DNA of 64,000 nt, from assembly GCF_000764305.2 (NCBI RefSeq), contig NW_025943855.1, positions 186,001 to 250,000 of the forward strand. Reading direction: 5' to 3'. The DNA is from Hyalella azteca (taxonomy: Eukaryota > Arthropoda > Malacostraca > Amphipoda > Hyalellidae). The notes under the pieces were generated by a model. It saw only the letters and a program-made list of their open reading frames with translations, did no database searches and was not told the DNA's origin. Position numbers and translations under genes: made by a program. Below are positions 11,101 to 19,383 of the stretch, piece after piece. Numbering within the stretch: the stretch's first letter is position 1; every line of letters begins with the position of its first letter.

Positions 11101-14100
11101 CTATTTTTACTACTCATTTGTTGGAGTGTGAGCCATGAATTACTTCTACTATGAGTTGTTGAGGCCTGGGACTTTTACTTCTCTGTCGCTCATGGTGGTC
11201 AATCACAGCTTGTTTTTCATGATCGTCATTCCTTGTCCGCATCAAATGAAAGCTGAAATATTCCATCCGCTGATGGATTTTTAAAACTAAGTATTAGACT
11301 TGCACCTGTAGATGACCATGAGTTCATAAACAAGTTTCATACGTTTAAAATTTGAATTCATAATATGAGCAAATGCTTAAAACTTTGTATGTGCACTCTA
11401 TCTTGGATTAAAAATAATTTCAGTGCATTAATGTATTAGAATTCAATCAATTTTTGAAAATACCGTAAAATGGGGTAACTTAGACCGGCGGGGTAACTTA
11501 GACCACTTTTCGTTTTTTTAACAAAAACCCCCACAAGTCAAAAACTATTTGACATAGAAAAATTTTGTCTATGGGCATTAAAGGCCTAATACTGAGGCTA
11601 CATAACACAATAGAAAGATTTAAAAAGTTTGCATATCTAATAGGTTAAAAAATTAAAAATGTGACCCACAAAAAAAACTATTATTCAAAGCCTGTCAGAG
11701 TACCCCCTCCAATTTCTTTATTTTTTGGTTAAATAACTCCAGGTTTTGATGCATTGTAGTAGAACTCTTCTAGTTACATATGCAAATGACAAATTTTAGG
11801 AAATTGTCATAGTTTGCAAATGGGGGGTGCTGCCCCCAAATGGGGTAACTTAGACCACCTAATGTCAGCTCTGACGGGGTAACATAGACCGGCTTGGAAG
11901 TTAATATAAAATTACCATATATAACACATTTTATGTCTGACAGCCTATTTATGTTTTTTCTTTGTGTTTCAGACTCTAGAGAGTCTTATATATGGTAATT
12001 TTAACTTAATTTCCAAGCCAGTCAATATTACCCTGTCAGGGCTGCCATTTGGTAGTCACATTTCCCCCATTATGGGGCGGCACCCCCCATTTGCAAACTA
12101 TGACACTTTCCTCAAGTTTGTCATTTGCATATGTAACTAGAAGAGTTCTACTACAATGCACCAAAACCTGAAGTTATTTGGAGTTATTTTACCAAAAAAT
12201 ATAATTGATTTTACCACCTGGTCTAAGTTACCCCAAGAGCTGGGGTAACAAAGACCATCACTTTTTTTGAAATTACGTAAAGACTATGAGAGGCAGGAGC
12301 CAGCAATTTATGGTGAGTGAAGCTAGAGTATAGACCTGTATTTTGCATGTTTCAATTCAAGTTTAATTTAGCTAGTAAAAAAATGGCATCATTTATAAAG
12401 AAAAAAGTGGTCTAAGTTACCCCACTTTATGGTATTCTAGTTAGTTATTAATAATATCGACAATCAATTGTGTCACACAACTGAACTGTATTATTTCTGT
12501 TATAACATTGTTCTTACCGTCAATTTCCTTCACCAGGAAACTGTTCCGACTACATAGCTCCAATAATAGACGGCTTGATTGACGAAAGACTGATGCCAAC
12601 ACACGCTCCGGACGAGGGTGTTTTATCTACTGAATTGCACTCAACAACTTTCCCCATATTTGATCCGAATAATCGTACTGCTGGATACGCTTTTACTGCT
12701 TGTCCAGACCTGGACGAATGCTTCCTGCAGTTGCACAAATGCCACGAACGTGCGATTTGCACCAACACTGAAGGCAGCTATAACTGTACGTGCAAGCAAG
12801 GCTTCGAAGGCGACGGTTGGGAGAAGTGCGATCGAACTTGCAACGTTACGTGCGTTCACGGACGATGCAGTGACGCGCCTGACTACGTCTGTGAATGTCA
12901 TCTTGGTTGGACGGGAGTTGACTGCTCGGTTGACTGTGGCTGTCACAACCACTCGACCTGCTCGAATGGTATTGGGAAGTGCGACTCGTGCCAAGATAAT
13001 ACGTACGGTGACCGCTGCCAGCTATGCAGGGACAAGAGCTGGGGAAACGCTACCACTCCTACAGGGTGTCAAGTGTGTGCTTGCAACGGCCACGGTGACG
13101 AAAATTTGGGGACATGTCATAGAAATTCCGGTCAGTGTTTTTGCATTGACAACACTAGAGGCCGTAACTGTGAGATTTGTGCCCGAGGATATTATGGCAA
13201 CCCTGCCAAAGGCGGCAAGTGCTTTTTAGAATGTCGTCCCAGAAACATAGTTTATGCTGCTACTAGTGGTAATATCGGAGCGCAGCGGTACGAGACTCCA
13301 CTTCAACAGCATTCTTTTGCTGCCCGAACCTCAAGTGCCCTGTTGTCTGTCGATGATTTTTCTTATGGATCTTCCTCATTGCAAATGAAACAATCCTCTT
13401 CACATTCACCCAGAACATCTTCAGCTGAGAGCGGCTCTAGGATAGACACGATCAGCAATGACACTGAAACTTGCATGTGGATCATCACTCCGTTCAAATC
13501 AATTTCCCCGCCATCGCAAGACTCTGTTGGAACGCACGTAGTCCTTTTTAGCCTTGAGGACTTGCATGTGCCGTGTTCCACGTCCACGTTACTTGTGTAC
13601 GACGGCGTACCAGACTTGGTATCACAAGACCTCAGATGGGACAGAAGGAACCACGTGTTAGGGTCCTATTGCACCGAGCATTCGGGCGTCTTCAAACGCT
13701 CTTCAGAAGACGTCGGGACGACCGTGGTTGCTGCGTTGTCTGGCTACCTCACAGTGTTGCTGCAGAGGCGAGATCCAACTGTGGGCTTCTCTTCCAGTTA
13801 TAAAGTTCTGAGCTGCCCAGACAGGCCTGGGGACGGCCGCATCTGTGATGGCAAGAAACCTGTGTGTTCGGTAGGTCAACTAAATTTTTACAGTATTTGA
13901 AATAGTGACAAATTACTGTAAATGAATTGAATTAATTTGCATTGCGTCATCTCGGCTAGCATCTGCCATGCAGCCATTATTGTTTATCTTAAATTTATTA
14001 TTTTCTCATATTTTGAAGTTATATCTTAGATTGAAGATGAAATCGCTGTATGGGATGACAATTATGTCCAAATAGCTTCTGTTGATTTCTACTGTCGTGT

Positions 14101-17100
14101 TACAATCCTAATGATGTGAAGGCAGTTCAGTTTGTGAATAGATTTATATGTCTACAATAGTGTTGATATTCGTGTGTAATTTTTCAGCCGGGATCAGCTG
14201 GAGCAGCATGCGACGAAGCCGTGTGTCCGGATAACTGCTACGCAAGTCGAAACTACGGCTCCTGTGATGAGACGTACGGCAGATGCGTATGCCAGGACCA
14301 CATTACCGGCCACAACTGCGGCATCAACAAGCAGCCACACATGGTTTGATCCATATTACCTTCCATGAATATCTAATACATGAGCCATGTATACGATAAT
14401 TCAATCACGGCAGCAAAGCTAATTTGATATCTGGACAGTAAGATTCAGCCACACATGAAATAATCCGATCAGCATCGCCTTCCATAATTACCTAATATGT
14501 GAGCCACGTATACAATGGTTGGATTATGGCAAAAAAGATAATTATATTTTTCGATAGCGATATTCAGCTGCACATGGTCTGATCAGCGGTAACTTCCATG
14601 AATATCTAATACATGAGCCATGCATGCGACAATTTGATTATGAATGCTAGCTGATGTTGCACTTGGACTGAACGACTAAAGACAAAATTTGTAGGAAATC
14701 CAGCAGACGTTGTGATGCTGTTTCGGGACTTCATATTTTCTAAGTTTATAGTTATTGTTATACTTAATTGACGCAGTTGTTCTGTGTTACACATGTACGC
14801 TGCAGTAGTAAAATAAATTCAAGATCATTGCAGGAAAATATTGAATTTATTTTAGAGAAGATTTCTGTGAAAGTATTAAATTTGAATATCCTTAGGTTTC
14901 AAAATTTTTAAAAAAATTTAAGTAGAAATGCTGTTTTGTTTACTGTGAATTATCCTCCAACAATATCATTGGTAGCTTTCTGTATAGCTGAAGTTTGGTC
15001 TAATGATAGAATATTTGACGTTGATCTGGCGTTCACAGGTTGTGGTGGAAGAGCTGTTCGAGGTGCACAAAGTGCGCTCTGCGTCCCAGCAGCACTTACA
15101 GACGGTGCTGCCTCGTTTTGGTCATTCCATGTTGTCGGACCACAGGGGCGTGCTGTGGCTCTTTGGCGGCTACAGCCTCTCCAGAGGACCTCTCAACGAC
15201 GTGGTCCAGTTTGACACCAAGACCAGTGAATGGGTCGAGGTTAGGATTTATTTCTTTCCTTTACAATAATTTCGCACACAGCTAACGGAAATTATTTTTC
15301 ATTGTACTGATTTATGAGTTTTTTTGGGGGCTGACTTCTTCTATCATCGCTATTCATACTAAAACATCCATTTTGTTCGGTCATTTGAGTACAAGCTGGT
15401 CTTTAAATCTAATAACATTTGGTATGCAGGTGACCGTGACAGTACAGCCTGGGCACCAGCCACCGCCTCACCGCTACTTCCACTCAGCCGCGTACGTGCC
15501 CTCGGCGCGCGCTATGTTCATCTATGGAGGTCTGAGTCAGCAGCGCTACTTGGGGGACCTTTGGAGCTTCAGTGTAGACCACGAGGGCTGGACCCTCCTC
15601 AGCGTTCCCCCCTCGGCGTCTCGCTTCAACGGTGACTCTTCAGATTCCGTGCTACCACCTCCCGTTGCTGGACATAGCCTCACATACTGCAATGATGGCG
15701 AGAAAGAGGTGCTTATCCTCATAGGCGGTGTGTCGGACGTGTACGGATTTCTGGATGTCGTGTGGGAATACCGTGTTGATACCGGCGTCTGGTCTGTTTT
15801 ACAGACAACCGGCACCGCCCCGCTTGGTATATTTGGACATTCCACAGTGTATCACCCCAAAGATCGCGTATTTTACGTCTACGGAGGCTACACTTATAAC
15901 GTAGACAAAGTGACGCTTTTGGGAGAGCTTTATGCCTTTCACTATCCTACCAAAGTTTGGTCTGTGCTACCACCCGACAAGAAGATCAACAGCAACCCAT
16001 CATCAAGACCTGCACCTCGAGTCTTTCACACGGCGGTCACAAGCTCCGATTATTTACTCATCATTGGCGGTTACGTGGAAGAACCACGAGACTCGCATCA
16101 AACTCTCATTGTTTACTCGTACGAGTGCAACATGTGGATTCCTCTTAACCAGTACCTTATAACCTTAGTAGGGCCACACATACCACCTCTTCTGGGGTTA
16201 GCATCAGCAGCTTACGAAGGCACGGCTTACATATACGGTGGCTACGATGGTGTCTCTCATGGGAGCTTGATGAGCATCCACGTTCCGGAAGATTTATGCA
16301 CGCTCAATGCAAATGAAACTCAGTGTCGCGACCGCATAGGCTGTGCTAACTGTGTCGTCTATAGTGAATATGGCCTGAACTCGTCGCTCTGCTACAGTAA
16401 TAACCGCAACAAACATCAGCCGAACGAATGTTTTGGCCCCATGGGAGGTGTCGTACCTGGAAAAGTTTGTGACGCCAGTTTTTTGCAAAAAGATTGCTAT
16501 CAATACACGTCTTGTGCTGCCTGCGTGGCTCAGTATCCTGCTGTTCCAGGCAGCAAGTCGAAGTGTAAATGGTGTCACCACTGCAATAAAACCAAATGTA
16601 TTCCTAGAGACAATAACTGCGTAACTGAGAATGCTTGCGAGAAAGGAAGCAACAAAGCAGACCTCAACGACACGAGGGTTGTAGAAAATGCTGACCAATG
16701 CCCAGAGAAATCATGTGCTGCCTCTGACTGCACCAAATGCAATGACTTGAAACATTGTATTTGGACGCGCCAAGTGATGCGATCACACGCTACATTTACG
16801 CTAAATTTTAAACCTGTTTATGACTGGAACTGCGTTGATAATAGCATTCTCAATCACTCGTCATTCGTTGTTGAAGCCACGCCACCTCAGTCCTGTCCCA
16901 TCCGCTGTCATGCACACACTTCATGTAATGACTGTCTCAAGTCCCATGGATCTGAGGGAGGTTGGCAAAGCTGCTACTGGTCAGAAAGTCTCAAGTCTTG
17001 CATGTCACCGAGCTACGTACCTATCCGGTGCCTGGGTGGCCGGTGTGGATTTCTTTTGCAGAAGCCTCCCTGCCCTTCGCTATGTGCTAGCTACAGCACC

Positions 17101-19383
17101 TGTTCCTCTTGCCTCGAGCATCCTCAGTGTGGCTGGTGCGCTCTCAACACCTCTGTTGGAGGCCTAGGGATATGCCACGAAGGTGGTTTGGATAGTCCGG
17201 ATTCCAAAGCTTGCAATGATTTGGACTACAATCCTTTTTTGATGAACTCTTCCGTAATTATTCTACATGATCTTTCACCTGGTGGTGCTCTGCCTGATGT
17301 GTCCTGGAATTATCTGAAGTGTCCGGCTGAAGATGAGTGTCGTAGCGGGCATCACAACTGCCACCCACGCACACAAGAATGTGTTGATGAACCTGAAGGT
17401 TTTAGTTGCCGCTGCGCTAGTGGCTACAGCACGAGTGATGACGGCACTTGCGTACCCGTGTGCGAAGAGGGCTGTGTCAGTGGTGTTTGTGTTGAGCCCA
17501 ATAATTGTACTTGTAACTTCGGCTACGTTGGATTCAATTGTTCCATCAAGTGTAAGTGCAACGGGCACTCTGATTGTCGTGGTCCTGACCGACTCACCGA
17601 TTGCATTAAGTGTCACAACAATACCGAAGGAGATCAGTGTGAGAGATGCATAAACTTCTTTGTAGGCGATCCCACGAAAGGTGAAGCTTGCGTTAGCTGC
17701 TTCGTTTACTGCAACCAGCACACCAATGAGTGTTATCCAGTAGGAAGAGAGCCCTCTGCTAGCGCCTCGCCTATGATACCTGTAGCTGACTCGCCACGTC
17801 ACGGCGGATCAGGGAAAGCCATTTGTTATAATTGCGCCAATAATACTTGGGGTGAGAGGTGTGAGACTTGCCTGGATGGATTTTTCAGAGGCTCTTCTGA
17901 CTACCAAGACGCATGTCGTCCTTGTGAGTGTAACGGCCACTCCAAATATTGTGACAAAATTTGGGGTGACAACTGCAAGTGCACCAACAACACGGCGTCG
18001 CCGTGCTCGGGCAAGGCCAAAGATAGACCAAGTGGCAAAGACGAGGACAAAGACTGCCAGAAGAAGCAGTGCACTAAATGCAAAGATGCTTATGTAGGCA
18101 CGCCAAGCGGAGGGCATCATTGCTACTTCCAGATGTTGGTTGAGAAAGAATATTGTCTCGATCCCGAGTCTCAGGCGCGTTGCGACGGCGAACCAAGGAC
18201 ACTCCTGCATTCCGGGAAGACTGTCTTCTTCGGAGTTCAGCCTAAGTTCATGAACGTCAACATCCGCCTCGTACTCGACATCACGAAAGGCAGGGTGAAG
18301 GTCTACTTCAGTTCTGAAGATAATGCATTTTTAGTGAAACTCAACGAGACTTCTTGGCAACATGAAGTCGAAATTGATCGCAATTATCGCATCAAGCAAG
18401 ACCGTCCTACCTATATGGCTGTCACCAAAGCTCAGAATCGCAACTACATCGGCAATGGCCTTGGAATGCACGACATTATTAACGTTGCTTCTTCTCTAAC
18501 CAAAGATCCATCCGTGTCGGTGATAAGCAGTAGCCAAAAGAAACTTCCTGTGAACAACAGCACCATATATCCTGAATATAGACTCCTGGAGAGAAAGGCT
18601 AATGGGCTGAAAACATTTATTACTGTTGAGGACCCGACAGATATCCTCATCGTATACAACGTTTCAAATCGCCTAGTTATCACGCTGCCCCAGAACGGCC
18701 ATGATCTCAGGTCTGCCAGGTTTTACATCATCGTTGTCGGTATGGGCGAAGATGGCGAAGACTCGGAGGGATCCATATACTTCCGACAAGACCAGCCTCG
18801 TATTGATCTTTTTGTCTTCTTCTCTGTATTCTTCTCGTGTTTTTTCCTTTTCCTGGCAGTTTGTGTTGTTGTATGGAAGATCAAACAAGGCTTTGATGTG
18901 CGTCGAGCCCGTCGGCGTCACGTGGTCGAGATGTTGCATATGGCGCGTCGTCCTTTCGCCGTTACCACTCTGGTGCTTCAGGACTCTGAGCCTCTGAGTG
19001 GCAAAGACGTCGGCGAGGCTGCGCCGCCGGACGCCGCTTCCCCTTGGTCTCCCGGTCGCCGAAAAAAAGGTTTCGGCAAGAAAGATTCCTTGCAACAAGT
19101 TGCGCTGCAGCAGCACCAACAATTGCAACAACGATCTAATAATACTACATCCGACTGGGAAGTGGGCCCGGTGGCCATAGAACCCACAGACGACGGAATA
19201 GCTGCCGTGGTTACGGTCGTCGTGCAGTTGCCGGGCTTCGGTGAGGCCGACGAAGGCGTGCCTGACAGAGCCCCGACCCATCGCCTGGCGCTCGGGTCCG
19301 CGCTTTGTCAAGTGTCCAGAATTTATCCTCCCGCCAGTAAACAATTCCATATCCGGAGACGAGCATCGCACGGAGCATCTTAA
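1919..19383 (+). CDS. Megf8: MEGF8 orthologue (multiple EGF-like domains protein 8), 12 exons
   Basis: Large type I membrane protein of the attractin/MEGF8 family. Joined coding exons: 1919-2183, 2751-2984, 3718-5769, 6351-6488, 6910-7085, 7667-8836, 10372-10538, 10734-10876, 12537-13870, 14188-14343, 15039-15239, 15430-19383. They total 9,990 nt, in frame, about 3,329 residues, against about 2,800 in vertebrates. Approximate domains: signal peptide in the first 50 residues, CUB 57-165, EGF 168-230, kelch propeller 288-955 with a ~320-residue insertion at 333-655, PSI repeats 960-1448, Ca-binding EGF at 1506, EGF and laminin-EGF to 1680, CUB 1760-1876, EGF 1895-1945, second propeller 1970-2300, PSI repeats 2302-2620, EGF and laminin-EGF 2645-2905, membrane span 3139-3161, tail with MARRPFA at 3183-3189. 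Known family role: vertebrate MEGF8 acts with MOSMO and MGRN1/RNF157 to ubiquitinate Smoothened and damp Hedgehog signalling. All splice sites are GT-AG except the GC donor after exon 3. The extra length is largely the propeller insertion. Confidence 0.95.
2751..2984 (+). CDS. Megf8: MEGF8 exon 2: rest of CUB1
   Basis: Acceptor TTCCTACAG, donor ACAG|GTAAAC, phase 1 on both sides. It encodes the CUB core with the typical C-SYDHIYVYDGD stretch and the closing LYSDTNYALEGFEAEYFVT. The first CUB cysteine pair partner is in exon 1. Confidence 0.93.
3718..5769 (+). CDS. Megf8: MEGF8 exon 3: EGF pair and first kelch propeller with large insertion
   Basis: Acceptor CACATTCCAG. It opens with an EGF-like module (CPLNCSSHGTC...CECEKLYYGSGC) and a second Cys-rich unit, then kelch blades (VYIFGGYDL..., FVMYGGKLG, MYVFGGNLP, LFIYGGIRV). 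Between blades, about 4216-5190, lies a long hydrophilic insertion with no cysteines that I could see and several basic clusters. The exon ends GTGGCAG followed by GCAAGT, a GC donor; only this cut restores the family reading VVAG-DYMIVYGG with exon 4 in phase 1. Reading through instead meets a stop 24 nt further on, at 5793. Confidence 0.92.
6351..6488 (+). CDS. Megf8: MEGF8 exon 4: kelch blade
   Basis: Acceptor AATGGGCCAG, donor TTTCTG|GTATGT, 46 codons, phase 1 on both sides. It encodes DYMIVYGGYLHKHKEEE... and the blade end NLACHSWLPQSF. Confidence 0.92.
6585..6893. repeat. 33-bp degenerate tandem repeat in MEGF8 intron 4
   Basis: About nine units of the type 'ataagaacaatt...ttctcctgcataggcct' fill most of intron 4 and stop about 16 bp before exon 5. 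The unit length is a multiple of three, so both strands stay open for long stretches. Those reading frames are by-products, not genes. Confidence 0.85.
6910..7085 (+). CDS. Megf8: MEGF8 exon 5: last blade of propeller 1
   Basis: Acceptor CATGCTCAG, donor TCACAG|GTTATA; enters in phase 1 and leaves in phase 0. It encodes GVYGHGAFLLHGRTLVVVGGF and ends at CTDYTSQ. It is notably GC-rich against its surroundings. The last 16 nt plus the donor are the start of a 47-bp unit that is repeated downstream. Confidence 0.92.
7070..7230. repeat. 47-bp tandem duplication containing the exon 5 donor
   Basis: The unit begins 'cgactacacctcacag' (end of exon 5) followed by 'gttatatgactagt'. Copies start at 7070, 7117 and 7186, so donor-like CAG|GTTATA occurs after 7085, 7132 and 7201. 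Only the first keeps the frame, because the intron reads GTT ATA TGA directly after it. Confidence 0.9.
7568..7666. repeat. Acceptor-side duplication before MEGF8 exon 6
   Basis: The true junction GCACAG|GCTGTGTGTATC (after 7666) is echoed upstream by GTACAG|GCTGTGTATTTC (after 7575) and ATACAG|ACTGTGCATTC (after 7602). The downstream text 'gcattcattatctctt' is echoed by 'gcactcataatctctc'. This looks like short tandem copying of the exon 6 start into the intron. Confidence 0.65.
7667..8836 (+). CDS. Megf8: MEGF8 exon 6: first PSI-repeat cluster
   Basis: Acceptor TCTGCACAG, donor ACGCAG|GTCAGT, 390 codons, phase 0 on both sides. It encodes successive PSI/plexin-type Cys modules (SCVWCGENNQC, CTACTLSSCTWC, CLACVMDAACGWC, CSDCAGDSDCEW, CTLCLGTTGRCAWC). 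A beta-rich stretch without cysteines (about 8010-8430) sits between the second and third modules. Confidence 0.93.
8837..10371. other. MEGF8 intron 6, no gene seen
   Basis: A 1.5-kb intron without recognisable coding sequence. It shows loose ~35-bp repetition near 9080-9190 and a short duplicated phrase, 'gcgaattggaaaagtc', near 10200 and 10235. Confidence 0.6.
10372..10538 (+). CDS. Megf8: MEGF8 exon 7: PSI continuation
   Basis: Acceptor TGTTCCACAG, donor CACCG|GTAAAA; enters in phase 0 and leaves in phase 2. It encodes SCFLFSVYTSVYQYGACRAW, which completes the PSI module begun in exon 6, then a Ser/Pro/Thr linker. Confidence 0.9.
10734..10876 (+). CDS. Megf8: MEGF8 exon 8: PSI module
   Basis: Acceptor TTTACAG, donor ATTAACG|GTAATT; enters in phase 2 and leaves in phase 1. 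It encodes CMKCGAAHTCQECLQTLDC then GWCYNKLNPTLGVC, a canonical PSI unit. Its last 46 nt and the donor are duplicated 154 bp downstream. Confidence 0.92.
10831..11140. repeat. Two-copy 154-bp duplication containing the exon 8 donor
   Basis: The exon 8 end at 10831-10876 is copied at 10985-11030, including the sequence GACG|GTAAT after it. The copy still reads LGVCVRGDFNAPID in one frame. The 'tctcatttgttggag' text further on is also shared, so the whole ~154-bp block was duplicated in tandem. Confidence 0.88.
11463..12432. mobile_element. 970-bp foldback/MITE element with TA flanks in MEGF8 intron 8
   Basis: The left end CCGTAAAATGGGGTAACTTA and the right end (reverse complement CCATAAAGTGGGGTAACTTA) form terminal inverted repeats flanked by TA on both sides. 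The inverted arms extend far inward: the block around 11700-11850 pairs with about 12060-12200 (for example 'catatgcaaatgacaaa' against 'tttgtcatttgcatatg'). The phrase GGGGTAAC.TAGACC recurs internally. No transposase is seen. The TA flank fits a Tc1/mariner-type non-autonomous element, which is inference. Confidence 0.9.
12537..13870 (+). CDS. Megf8: MEGF8 exon 9: EGF, laminin-EGF and CUB2
   Basis: Acceptor CCTTCACCAG, donor TGTTCG|GTAGGT; enters in phase 1 and leaves in phase 0. It encodes a calcium-binding EGF (DLDEC...CTNTEGSYNC), an EGF (CVHGRC...CECHLGWTGVDC), laminin-type EGFs (CGCHNHSTC, CACNGHGDENLGTC) and the second CUB domain (CMWIITPF, LLVYDGVPD, GSYCTEHS). A Ser-rich stretch of about 55 residues precedes the CUB core. 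Confidence 0.94.
14188..14343 (+). CDS. Megf8: MEGF8 exon 10: EGF-like module
   Basis: Acceptor TAATTTTTCAG, donor CACATG|GTTTGA, 52 codons, phase 0 on both sides. It encodes CDEAVCPDNCYASRNYGSC and RCVCQDHITGHNCG, an EGF unit that precedes the second propeller. Read-through of the donor would give Val then stop. Confidence 0.92.
14332..14640. repeat. ~117-bp tandem repeat anchored on the exon 10 donor
   Basis: Units start at about 14332, 14448 and 14566, each with 'cagc..cacatg' followed by 'taccttccatgaatatctaa'-type text and 'catgagccatg'. The first contains the real donor CACATG|GTTTGA; the second has lost it (ATGAAATAA); the third keeps ATG|GTCTGA. Confidence 0.85.
15039..15239 (+). CDS. 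Megf8: MEGF8 exon 11: first blade of propeller 2
   Basis: Acceptor GTTCACAG, donor GTCGAG|GTTAGG, 67 codons, phase 0 on both sides. It encodes PRFGHSMLSDHRG then LWLFGGYSLSRGPLNDVVQF, a typical kelch blade. Confidence 0.93.
15430..19383 (+). CDS. Megf8: MEGF8 exon 12: propeller 2, PSI/EGF cluster, membrane span, tail
   Basis: Acceptor GGTATGCAG, phase 0, stop TAA at 19381-19383. It encodes five further kelch blades (FIYGGLSQQ, ILIGGVSD, YVYGGYTY, LIIGGYVEE, YIYGGYDG), PSI modules (CANCVVY, CAACVAQY, CTKCNDLKHC, CNDCLKSHG, CSSCLEHPQCGWC), EGF modules (DECRSGHHNC..., CVSGVCVEPNNC) and laminin-EGFs (CKCNGHSDC, CECNGHSKYC). A cysteine-poor juxtamembrane region follows, then a Phe/Val-rich membrane span (about 18808-18876) with basic stop-transfer (VRRARRRH) and the MARRPFA motif at 18940-18960. 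The tail is Gln/His-rich in its middle part. Confidence 0.95.
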   Translation: MTVTVQPGHQPPPHRYFHSAAYVPSARAMFIYGGLSQQRYLGDLWSFSVDHEGWTLLSVPPSASRFNGDSSDSVLPPPVAGHSLTYCNDGEKEVLILIGGVSDVYGFLDVVWEYRVDTGVWSVLQTTGTAPLGIFGHSTVYHPKDRVFYVYGGYTYNVDKVTLLGELYAFHYPTKVWSVLPPDKKINSNPSSRPAPRVFHTAVTSSDYLLIIGGYVEEPRDSHQTLIVYSYECNMWIPLNQYLITLVGPHIPPLLGLASAAYEGTAYIYGGYDGVSHGSLMSIHVPEDLCTLNANETQCRDRIGCANCVVYSEYGLNSSLCYSNNRNKHQPNECFGPMGGVVPGKVCDASFLQKDCYQYTSCAACVAQYPAVPGSKSKCKWCHHCNKTKCIPRDNNCVTENACEKGSNKADLNDTRVVENADQCPEKSCAASDCTKCNDLKHCIWTRQVMRSHATFTLNFKPVYDWNCVDNSILNHSSFVVEATPPQSCPIRCHAHTSCNDCLKSHGSEGGWQSCYWSESLKSCMSPSYVPIRCLGGRCGFLLQKPPCPSLCASYSTCSSCLEHPQCGWCALNTSVGGLGICHEGGLDSPDSKACNDLDYNPFLMNSSVIILHDLSPGGALPDVSWNYLKCPAEDECRSGHHNCHPRTQECVDEPEGFSCRCASGYSTSDDGTCVPVCEEGCVSGVCVEPNNCTCNFGYVGFNCSIKCKCNGHSDCRGPDRLTDCIKCHNNTEGDQCERCINFFVGDPTKGEACVSCFVYCNQHTNECYPVGREPSASASPMIPVADSPRHGGSGKAICYNCANNTWGERCETCLDGFFRGSSDYQDACRPCECNGHSKYCDKIWGDNCKCTNNTASPCSGKAKDRPSGKDEDKDCQKKQCTKCKDAYVGTPSGGHHCYFQMLVEKEYCLDPESQARCDGEPRTLLHSGKTVFFGVQPKFMNVNIRLVLDITKGRVKVYFSSEDNAFLVKLNETSWQHEVEIDRNYRIKQDRPTYMAVTKAQNRNYIGNGLGMHDIINVASSLTKDPSVSVISSSQKKLPVNNSTIYPEYRLLERKANGLKTFITVEDPTDILIVYNVSNRLVITLPQNGHDLRSARFYIIVVGMGEDGEDSEGSIYFRQDQPRIDLFVFFSVFFSCFFLFLAVCVVVWKIKQGFDVRRARRRHVVEMLHMARRPFAVTTLVLQDSEPLSGKDVGEAAPPDAASPWSPGRRKKGFGKKDSLQQVALQQHQQLQQRSNNTTSDWEVGPVAIEPTDDGIAAVVTVVVQLPGFGEADEGVPDRAPTHRLALGSALCQVSRIYPPASKQFHIRRRASHGAS

